From Alphaproteobacteria bacterium (GTDB lineage: Bacteria > Pseudomonadota > Alphaproteobacteria > Sphingomonadales > Sphingomonadaceae), in contig JAHJWA010000208.1 of NCBI GenBank assembly GCA_018828205.1, positions 1 to 11,353 of the forward strand: a stretch of DNA of 11,353 bases. The letters run 5' to 3'. Below, piece after piece: positions 5,835-11,353 of the stretch (position 1 is its first letter; every line of letters begins with the position of its first letter). The notes under the pieces were generated by a model. It worked only from the letters and a program-made list of their open reading frames with translations, did no database searches and was not told where the DNA came from. The translations under genes were made by a program, and so were the position numbers.

Positions 5835-6806
5835 TCAGATTTCGAAACTGACCATCTGGGCCATGATGAAGACCCCGATGCCCATCCAGACCATACCGCC
5901 GAGCCCGGCGACGATCAGGCGATCTTCAGTGAAAAAGCCGCCGATATACTCGGGATTGATCCACCAGATCATGATGAAGACGATAAAGGGCAGGGCACCG
6001 ACGATATAGGCCGAGGCCTTCGATTCCGAACTCATGGCCCGGATCTTGAGTTTCATCTGCGCGCGCTTGCGCAGCACGTCCGCCAGGTTCGAAAGCGTCT
6101 CCGCCAGATTGCCGCCGGTCTCGCGCTGGATCGCCAGCGTGATGCAGAAGAAGTTGAACTCGGGGATGCCCAACCGGTCTGCGGTTGCTTGGAGCGCTTC
6201 CTCCATGGTCCGGCCGATCTTGATCCGCTCGACGATGGATTTGAATTCCTCGCCGACCGGACCGGAAACCTCCTGCGCCACCACCGCGAGCGTCTCGGTG
6301 ACCGGGAGGCCCGAACGCAGACCGCGGACCAGCAGCTCGATGGCGTCGGGGAACTTGGCGTTGAACTGGTCGGTTCGCTTCTTGACCAGATAGCCCACCG
6401 CCATATGCGGCAGACCAGCGCCGATCAGCACGCCGACGCAGAGCGCCAGCGGAAGCGCGCCGGTCCGCAGGTATAGCAGCACCGTGAATGCGACCGCCAG
6501 GCCCAGCGAGGCGTAGGCATATTGCGTTAGGCTCCAGCCCTTGCCCGTCCGGTCGAGCCGGATGGCCAGCGCTTCGAGCCGCGAGGTCGAGCCGGCGACC
6601 TTGTGCAGCTTCGGCTTGCGCGCTGCGATGGCCTTTTTGAACTGCGATTCGACCTTGGTGTCGGTGCTCTCCGAATGGCGAAAGCGCACCTGCTGCAGTC
6701 GCCGCTGGCCAGCCTTGGCCGGGGAGGGGCCCGAGAGCATGGCATAGCCGAGCACCAGCACCGCGAGGGTGCCGGCTAAGACCAGCAGGAACTGGATCGT
6801 GCTCAT
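5835..6806 (-). CDS. tadB: Tad pilus inner-membrane platform protein TadB (CpaG)
   Basis: A 323-residue T2SSF-family membrane protein that, with TadC, forms the inner-membrane base on which the pilus ATPase acts. A membrane segment lies at residues 4-24, then a basic linker (QRRLQQVRFRHSES), then segments near 95-113 and 117-140. The cytoplasmic domain (about 150-262) carries FPDAIELLVRGLRSGLPVTE, RIKIGRTMEEALQ, and the conserved RETGGNLAETLSNLADVLRKR turn. Further membrane segments lie at about 265-283 and 297-318. The ATG at 6806 is preceded by GGAGA with 7-base spacing, supporting the start. The gene lies 79 bases after cpaE and 17 bases before tadC. In many alphaproteobacterial clusters cpaF separates cpaE and tadB; it does not here. 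Confidence 0.93.
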   Translation of the reverse strand: MSTIQFLLVLAGTLAVLVLGYAMLSGPSPAKAGQRRLQQVRFRHSESTDTKVESQFKKAIAARKPKLHKVAGSTSRLEALAIRLDRTGKGWSLTQYAYASLGLAVAFTVLLYLRTGALPLALCVGVLIGAGLPHMAVGYLVKKRTDQFNAKFPDAIELLVRGLRSGLPVTETLAVVAQEVSGPVGEEFKSIVERIKIGRTMEEALQATADRLGIPEFNFFCITLAIQRETGGNLAETLSNLADVLRKRAQMKLKIRAMSSESKASAYIVGALPFIVFIMIWWINPEYIGGFFTEDRLIVAGLGGMVWMGIGVFIMAQMVSFEI

Positions 6807-6850
6807 GTTGCGTCTCCGGCTATCTTCATTCCGTCATGCCCAGCTGCGAG

Positions 6851-6875
6851 CGGAAGCGAACGACGTCGGCTTCCG
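6851..6875. other. Hairpin in the cpaE-tadB gap
   Basis: CGGAAGC (6851-6857) and GCTTCCG (6869-6875) form a perfect 7-pair stem around an 11-base loop that contains the palindrome CGACGTCG. It begins 10 bases after the cpaE stop on the transcribed strand and lacks a T-run, so it is not an obvious terminator. It may be an mRNA processing or stability element that sets cpaE and tadB expression apart. Confidence 0.4.
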
Positions 6876-6885
6876 GCCGTGGGTG

Positions 6886-8181
6886 TCAGTCTGCCACCGC
6901 TGGCATCGGCGAATTGGCTTTGGGCTTCTTGGCCAGCAGAGATTTCAGATCGAAGCTCCCGAGCAGCGACTTCTTGCCGGCATCGACATCGTCGTCGGCC
7001 TGCTCCTCGGTGCCGCTGATGATGCGTTCGCCGAGCGATTTGATCATCGACGCGACCTTGCTCTGGGCGTTCGCTTCGATGAAGGGCTGGCCCAGCTTGG
7101 CAGCGGTCGCGGCACCCTTCTGATCGAAGGGGAGGGTGAAATCGATCTTGCGCTCGATCGAGGCCTCGAAATCGGCCCTGCTGATCTCGGCGGTCCCCGA
7201 TTGTACCTTGTTGGCGACGATGATCGGCACCGCATGGCTGGCGTTGGTCTTGAGCCAGGACAGCAGCCGGATCGAATCGCGCGCCGAGGCGAGCGTCATC
7301 TCGGTGGTCAGCACCACGACATTCACGTCGTTGAGCAGATGCGGGAAATTGATCAGCATGTTGCGCGGCAGGTCGATGACCGTCATCTCGAAAGCTTGCC
7401 GGAATTCTTCTTCCAGTTGGAGGAAGGCTGCGCCGTCGGTCATCAGCGGGGAATTGATCGGCGCCTCCGCCGAGAGGATCGCGAGATTGTCGTGCGCGCG
7501 GATCATGGCGCGTTCGATGAACAGGCCGTCGATCCGGCTCGGATTGTCGATCGCATCGGTCAGGCCGCGGCCCGGTTCGAGATCGAGCGCCAGCGCCCCG
7601 GTTCCGAAGTGGATGTCGAGATCGAGCAGAGCGGTCGAAAGCTTCTTGTTGGCGGCGAAATGCCAGCTCAGCGAGGTCGCCAGCGTCGACGCGCCGACCC
7701 CGCCGCGGGTGCCGACGATCGCGGTCGAGACATGGCTTTTGACGGCTTCCACCTCACCGCTACGCGGCGTGCTGAAGACCGTCTGCGCCTGCGTGAGCGA
7801 ATCGCGCAGCGCCGTCGCCGAAAGCGGTTTGAGCAAGTAGTCGTGAATGCCGCTCGCGAGCAGGTCGCGATAGAGGCGCACATCGTTGACCTGACCGATG
7901 GCGATCACCACCGTGCCGGGCTCGCAGACCTCCGCCAGCGAGTTGATGTCGTTGAGCGGATCGCCGCTCTCGGAAAGGTCGACCAGCAGGATGTTGGGGC
8001 TGGCGCTGACCGAAAGCGACTGGATCGCGTTGCGGAGGCCACCCTTGTTGCACTTCTCCGGAGCCCAACCCAATTCGATGACAACCGGACGCAACACGTC
8101 GAGTGCGCTTTCGTCGCAGATATAGGCGGCGAAGGGATCGCGGTTGTTGTTGGGCATGCCCGATTTCCAAGGTGCGTTCAT
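6886..8181 (-). CDS. cpaE: Pilus localisation ATPase-like protein CpaE (TadZ)
   Basis: A 431-residue CpaE/TadZ protein that positions the Tad pilus machine at the cell pole. Residues 17-135 are receiver-like: acidic D23/E24, D68 in ILLVDLSE, and K118 in DYLLKPL keep the positions of response-regulator residues. From about 150 it is a MinD/ParA-like domain. The P-loop is GTRGGVGAST (157-166), in which the signature lysine of the deviant Walker A (K-G-G-x-G-K-T) is replaced by R159 and the second lysine by A164. LLDLDIHFGTG (185-195) and VIDLP (268-272) are the A' and Walker B regions. The C-terminal 40 residues (391-431) are acidic then lysine-rich and probably flexible. GGAGGT at 8191-8196, inside the end of cpaD, supports the ATG at 8181; cpaD stops 3 bases upstream. 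In this family the altered P-loop fits weak or absent ATP hydrolysis, consistent with a localisation role. Confidence 0.95.
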   Translation of the reverse strand: MNAPWKSGMPNNNRDPFAAYICDESALDVLRPVVIELGWAPEKCNKGGLRNAIQSLSVSASPNILLVDLSESGDPLNDINSLAEVCEPGTVVIAIGQVNDVRLYRDLLASGIHDYLLKPLSATALRDSLTQAQTVFSTPRSGEVEAVKSHVSTAIVGTRGGVGASTLATSLSWHFAANKKLSTALLDLDIHFGTGALALDLEPGRGLTDAIDNPSRIDGLFIERAMIRAHDNLAILSAEAPINSPLMTDGAAFLQLEEEFRQAFEMTVIDLPRNMLINFPHLLNDVNVVVLTTEMTLASARDSIRLLSWLKTNASHAVPIIVANKVQSGTAEISRADFEASIERKIDFTLPFDQKGAATAAKLGQPFIEANAQSKVASMIKSLGERIISGTEEQADDDVDAGKKSLLGSFDLKSLLAKKPKANSPMPAVAD

Positions 8182-8184
8182 GGC

Positions 8185-8829
8185 TCAGTTACCTCCGGTA
8201 TCGACTTCGGTGAGCTCGCCGACACCGGTCGGTTCAGCCGCCCGATAGGCGTTGATCGCCTTGGTCGAAGTGGTCACCACGGTTTCGCCGGTACCCGTCT
8301 GACCGGCGATCAGATCTTCGGGATTGGCGACCATGGCCGCGAGGTTCGAATTCACCCCGCAACCGAAGCCGGGATGGGTCGCATTGTTGTAATTCGCTTC
8401 GGTCTTCACCGACCAGTCGGGACAGCCTGGAACCGAAGCGGTCGAACGGGTGATCACGACGCGGGCCTGGCCCGGCGCGACATAGCCTTCGGTCACGGGC
8501 GATCCGTCGGCGATCAAGAGGCCATACCGTCCGGCGAGCGCGGTAACCGCCTCGCGGGTCGCGACGGAGTTGACCGGATCGTCGATCGAGATGCGATCGC
8601 CGTAGCGAAGATCCATCGCCTCGAACCATCCCGCCAGCCGCTGCTGTTCGCTAATGGGCAAACCGCCCTGCGGAGCGTCGATGTCGAGCGTGTAGTTGGC
8701 GCGTTCGACCACCGGCTGCTTGATGCTGTAAAGCGAACGGTTGTCCGCCATACCGCCGCACCCGGCGAGCGCGACGCCCAGCGAAAGGGCCATTGCCCCG
8801 GCGATCTTGCGATTGAAACTGATACGCAT
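8185..8829 (-). CDS. cpaD: Tad pilus outer-membrane lipoprotein CpaD
   Basis: A 214-residue lipoprotein. A short basic start (MRISFNRK) leads into a hydrophobic stretch and the lipobox LAGC, with C24 the lipidation site. The mature part carries typical CpaD features: a region around YGDRISIDDP (76-85), the conserved GFGCGVNSNLAAMVANPEDL (154-173), and two cysteines, C136 (GCPDW) and C157 (FGCGV), likely to form a disulfide. CpaD proteins assist the CpaC secretin in the outer membrane. I chose the ATG at 8829 over the GTG at 8847, which overlaps the cpaC stop: GAGGGGA (8839-8845) sits 9 bases before the ATG, and the ATG gives a clean signal peptide. The GTG start would add six residues (MRGPRP) and remains possible. 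It is followed by cpaE after 3 bases. Confidence 0.92.
   Translation of the reverse strand: MRISFNRKIAGAMALSLGVALAGCGGMADNRSLYSIKQPVVERANYTLDIDAPQGGLPISEQQRLAGWFEAMDLRYGDRISIDDPVNSVATREAVTALAGRYGLLIADGSPVTEGYVAPGQARVVITRSTASVPGCPDWSVKTEANYNNATHPGFGCGVNSNLAAMVANPEDLIAGQTGTGETVVTTSTKAINAYRAAEPTGVGELTEVDTGGN
8191..8196 (-). promoter_or_regulatory. Ribosome binding site of cpaE
   Basis: GGAGGT on the minus strand is the strongest Shine-Dalgarno in the window. It lies inside the last codons of cpaD, 9 bases before the cpaE ATG, and fixes that start over an ATG eight codons downstream (at 8157-8155). Confidence 0.75.
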
Positions 8830-8838
8830 CGGTCTAGG

Positions 8839-8845
8839 TCCCCTC
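8839..8845 (-). promoter_or_regulatory. Ribosome binding site of cpaD, overlapping the cpaC stop
   Basis: GAGGGGA overlaps the TGA of cpaC and lies 9 bases before the ATG at 8829. It favours that ATG over the GTG at 8847 as the cpaD start. Confidence 0.6.
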
Positions 8846-10376
8846 ACTTGAAGCTGAAGCCGGGCGCGGCATCGCCCTCGGCGACGCGTTCCTGGCGGCG
8901 CGGAGTCGCGGGCTGGGCGGCGGCCTGCGCATCGGGCGCGCGGAGCACCTGCGGCGCGACCGGAATGTCGTCCGAAACGGTGGGCCCGGGACGGCCGGCG
9001 CCCGAAATCCCGTCGTTCTCGAAATAGCCCAGCAGGCTTTGCGCGGTGTTGGGCGACTGATACCCGTCGGTCGGCAGCGCGATACGGTTGCCGTCGATCG
9101 GCTTGACCAGATAGGGGGTGACGACGATGACCAGCTCGGTCTCGCCGCGCCGGAAGGTCGTCGAGCGGAACAGATTGCCCAGGATCGGTACATCGCCGAG
9201 ACCAGGGGCCTTTTCGATCGAATTTTGCGCATTGGTCGACAGCAGCCCCGCAATCATGAAGCTCTGGCCGGAACCCAGTTCCACCGTCGTTTCGGCGCGA
9301 CGGGTTATCAGCGCAGGAACCTGGAAGCCGTCGAGGGTGATTGCGCCCTGGCTGGACAGTTCGGAGACTTCCGGACGCACCCGGATCGAAATCCGGCCAT
9401 TGGCAAGCACGGTCGGTGTGTAGGCCAGGCTGACGCCGTAATTCTTGTATTCTATCGTGGTCGTTCCCAGGCCTTGCGACAGCGGGATCGGGAATTCGCC
9501 GCCAGCCAGAAACTCTGCCGTCTCACCCGAAAGGGCAGTCAGATTGGGCTGCGAAAGGGTCGTCACCAGACCTTGCGTTTCGGCCAAGTCGAGCGCAGCT
9601 CCGATGTCGAGACCCAGCAATTGTCCGGCAAAGCCGAGCGTCGAACCGATACCGGGGCCGGAAATATTGGTCGACTGACCCGGACCGGGCACGCCCACCG
9701 CCAAGGGGCCGCCGCGGACGATCGAGTTGGGCTGGCTGCCGTTGGTCACGCCGAACTGGAAGCCGCCGGTGGTATCGATGGTGGCCAGATTGGCGCCGAG
9801 CGCGCGAACCAGCGAGCGGCTGACTTCGGCGAAGCGCACCTGCAAGTTCACTTGCAGCGGAGTTGCCATCCGCAGGCGGCTGATGACATTGGTTTCTTCG
9901 CCGACGAAGGCCTCGACCAGCGTCTGCGCTTCGGCGGCATCCTCGGGCGCGGCCACGGTACCGGTAAGCAGCACGGTGTTCGCGCCCATGGTGGCGACCG
10001 CGATCTTCGCTTCGGGCATGGCCAGGGCGAGCATCTGGTCGACGCTGCCGATGTTGGAGCCGACGCGGACGTTGGCCGACCAGATGATGTCGCCAGCCGC
10101 GTTGCTGGCATAGATCGTGGTCTCGCCGCCGGCGCGTCCGAAGACGTAGAGCTGGCGCTGCGATTTGATCTGGACGTCGGCGATGGTGTCGTCGGCGACG
10201 AAGATGTCGGTCATGCTGCCGGGGACGTTGATGAGCTCGCCCTTGCCGATCGAGATGACGATGCTCTGCGATGGCTGGACCGAGCTCTGCGCCGTGGCCA
10301 TCGTCGTCGGAATGGCGGCCAGCGGCGCGAGCGCCAGGCTCGCAAGCAGCATTTTGGCAGTGTGGCGAGGTTTCAT
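8844..10376 (-). CDS. cpaC: Tad pilus outer-membrane secretin CpaC (RcpA)
   Basis: A 510-residue type II/IV secretion secretin forming the outer-membrane pore for the Flp/Tad pilus. The signal peptide is residues 1-30 (KPRHTAKMLLASLALAPLAA, with cleavage after ATA). A secretin N-domain follows at about 35-105 (ISIGKGELINVPGSMTDIFV, RQLYVFGRAGGETTIYA). A BON-like segment covers about 120-170 (ANTVLLTGTVAAPEDAAEA). The secretin core is about 265-425, with LVTTLSQPNLTALSGETAEF and the family signature GDVPILGNLFRS, then TELVIVVTPYLV. A Pro/Ala/Gln-rich tail (430-510) follows, which may be the region contacted by the CpaD lipoprotein. The ATG at 10376 has AGGGGG 9 bases upstream and starts a proper signal peptide. 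The frame stays open upstream to an ATG at 10469 overlapping the cpaB stop, but that start would bury the signal peptide behind 31 residues. Confidence 0.95.
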   Translation of the reverse strand: MKPRHTAKMLLASLALAPLAAIPTTMATAQSSVQPSQSIVISIGKGELINVPGSMTDIFVADDTIADVQIKSQRQLYVFGRAGGETTIYASNAAGDIIWSANVRVGSNIGSVDQMLALAMPEAKIAVATMGANTVLLTGTVAAPEDAAEAQTLVEAFVGEETNVISRLRMATPLQVNLQVRFAEVSRSLVRALGANLATIDTTGGFQFGVTNGSQPNSIVRGGPLAVGVPGPGQSTNISGPGIGSTLGFAGQLLGLDIGAALDLAETQGLVTTLSQPNLTALSGETAEFLAGGEFPIPLSQGLGTTTIEYKNYGVSLAYTPTVLANGRISIRVRPEVSELSSQGAITLDGFQVPALITRRAETTVELGSGQSFMIAGLLSTNAQNSIEKAPGLGDVPILGNLFRSTTFRRGETELVIVVTPYLVKPIDGNRIALPTDGYQSPNTAQSLLGYFENDGISGAGRPGPTVSDDIPVAPQVLRAPDAQAAAQPATPRRQERVAEGDAAPGFSFK

Positions 10377-10385
10377 TGGCTTAAG

Positions 10386-10391
10386 CCCCCT
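10386..10391 (-). promoter_or_regulatory. Ribosome binding site of cpaC
   Basis: AGGGGG lies 9 bases before the ATG at 10376 on the minus strand. It decides the cpaC start in favour of the signal-peptide-bearing form rather than the upstream ATG at 10469. Confidence 0.65.
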
Positions 10392-10465
10392 GATGGCTCT
10401 GATTGGGTCCGCCGCGATCTCTTCCGGCGTCGCCGATACGTCCTGCGATGTTCGAAGCTGTCCGG

Positions 10466-11353
10466 TCATCGGGATTTTCCGACGGGCACTTCGGTGGTTT
10501 GCTGCCCGCGCGTGACGCGGACCACCGGGCCCCGCGGAACGGTGCGAGTCTCGCCTGCAGGTGCCGGCGCACCCGGTGCGCTCTGCGGCATTTCCAGGTT
10601 CCGGGCCGCGCTTTGCGGCTCGGTCTGCGGAGGAATGGAAGAGCGCTGGAAGCGCGACACGTCGCCGCCGGTGGCGAAGGAGCCGCGCGCATCGCTGGGC
10701 CGGGCCATGGCTTCGCGCAGCAGCTTCTCCTCCTCTTCGGGGGTTGCGTCGTCGGGAATGACAATATCGCCACGCGCCAGAACCTGCTCGAGTTCGCTCT
10801 GGCTGTCCGCCAGCGAGCGCAGCGACAGGCTCAGTTCGCCGATGGTCTCGGCGACTGCAATTTTCTCCGCGATCTTGGGCGTGACTTCGAGAGTGACGGT
10901 GCGCACTTCGTTGACGACGGTCTTGCCCTCGACGACTTCCTGCGTGGTCGACTGATCGGTGGCGAGAACGCGAAGGTTACGCAAAATGGTTTCCGAAGCG
11001 TTCAGCGGTTGTCCCTGGGTGCCTGTGACTGTCTGAGTCAGAACGATGTCGACGCGGTCGCCCGGAAAGACGAATCCGGCGACGCCGGTCGTGGCCGAAA
11101 CCGGAACGGTGACGGCGCGCATGCCCGGGCCGAGGGCCGCGGCGAGAAAACCGCTGTCGCCGGGGCTCACGAGAGAACCCTGGGTAAGAGGCTGACCGGC
11201 GGTGATGGGATGACGGACCACCGTCCCCAGCAATGCGGTCATGTCGGATTCGCCTTCGACGAAATAGGCGTCGGCAACCATTTCAGCAGGCCAGAGCTGA
11301 AAGCCGATGGCATCGGCGGTGATGATCGTGCCCACGGGAAGCGCGCGTTGCGC
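10466..11353 (-). CDS. cpaB: Tad pilus periplasmic protein CpaB (RcpC), 5' end cut by right edge
   Basis: The 295 visible residues run from the window edge to a TGA at 10466. The first ones (AQRALPVGTIITADAIGFQLWP) are the SAF domain typical of CpaB/RcpC. It continues with an ITAGQPLTQGSLV segment and the RcpC core (GMRAVTVPVSATTGVAGFVFPGDRVDIVLTQTV, split as GMRAVTVPVSATTG and VAGFVFPGDRVDIVLTQ). RNLRVLATDQ and EVTPKIAEKIAVAETIGELS follow and are conserved in the family. A hydrophilic tail rich in Pro, Gln and Glu ends the protein. CpaB is a periplasmic partner of the secretin in Tad pilus assembly; its N-terminal membrane anchor or signal must lie beyond the right edge. The GTG at 11335 is internal to the SAF domain and is not the start. 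A further 89 bases separate its stop from the chosen cpaC start. Confidence 0.93.
   Translation of the reverse strand, partial: AQRALPVGTIITADAIGFQLWPAEMVADAYFVEGESDMTALLGTVVRHPITAGQPLTQGSLVSPGDSGFLAAALGPGMRAVTVPVSATTGVAGFVFPGDRVDIVLTQTVTGTQGQPLNASETILRNLRVLATDQSTTQEVVEGKTVVNEVRTVTLEVTPKIAEKIAVAETIGELSLSLRSLADSQSELEQVLARGDIVIPDDATPEEEEKLLREAMARPSDARGSFATGGDVSRFQRSSIPPQTEPQSAARNLEMPQSAPGAPAPAGETRTVPRGPVVRVTRGQQTTEVPVGKSR

Noticed and set aside
6769..9027. A 752-codon open frame on the plus strand opposite cpaE and cpaD
   Set aside because: It lies wholly antisense to genes with clear family motifs; its Arg/Asp/Gly/His-rich translation has no domain and is the usual mirror of GC-rich codon use.
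9039..10955. A 638-codon open frame on the plus strand opposite cpaC and cpaB
   Set aside because: Antisense to the secretin and CpaB genes, with low-complexity translation and no recognisable motif or ribosome binding site.
1..11353. Search for CRISPR arrays, tRNA or rRNA genes, insertion-sequence ends and tandem repeats
   Set aside because: No regularly spaced repeats, no tRNA-like cloverleaf arms, no transposase gene and no terminal inverted repeats were seen by eye; almost all bases are accounted for by protein genes.

Overview
The window is GC-rich, densely packed bacterial chromosome with short intergenic gaps. The gene content points to an alphaproteobacterium, most likely a sphingomonad or Erythrobacteraceae-like organism. 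This placement rests on the alphaproteobacterial Cpa/Tad gene set (including the CpaD lipoprotein), on the style of the fatty-acid genes, and on a GTCCCGGC...GCCGGGAC palindrome of a kind I associate with that group. It is an inference from memory of the families, not a search result.

Layout. (1) Positions 1-1113, minus strand: a 2-oxoglutarate/Fe(II) dioxygenase of prolyl-hydroxylase type, followed with a 4-base stop/start overlap by a tetratricopeptide-repeat (TPR) protein that runs off the left edge. (2) Positions 1255-4779, plus strand: an acyl-CoA metabolism cluster of thiolase, HSD10-type short-chain dehydrogenase and crotonase-fold hydratase/isomerase, followed by a MarR-family regulator. 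The thiolase-dehydrogenase gap holds a perfect palindrome. The dehydrogenase-crotonase gap holds a good intrinsic terminator. (3) Positions 4816-11353, minus strand, converging on the MarR gene: a Tad (Flp) pilus secretion operon in transcription order cpaB (5' end cut by the right edge), cpaC, cpaD, cpaE, tadB, tadC.

How the genes fit together. The thiolase, dehydrogenase and crotonase can supply the hydration/isomerisation, oxidation and thiolysis steps of a beta-oxidation-like pathway; no acyl-CoA dehydrogenase or CoA ligase is present here. The MarR gene is the obvious local candidate regulator. In the Tad block, CpaC is the outer-membrane secretin, CpaD its lipoprotein partner, CpaB a periplasmic SAF-domain protein, CpaE the MinD-like localisation factor, and TadB/TadC the inner-membrane platform. 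The motor ATPase CpaF/TadA, usually encoded between cpaE and tadB, is not there: only 79 bases separate those two genes, and they contain a hairpin.

Most of the window is recognisable and ordinary. I do not see a clearly undescribed system. The points most worth a second look are the missing cpaF, the active-site layout of the crotonase, the FadR-like dyad ahead of the thiolase, and the tightly coupled dioxygenase-TPR pair. No RNA genes, insertion sequences, CRISPR arrays or attachment sites were seen.
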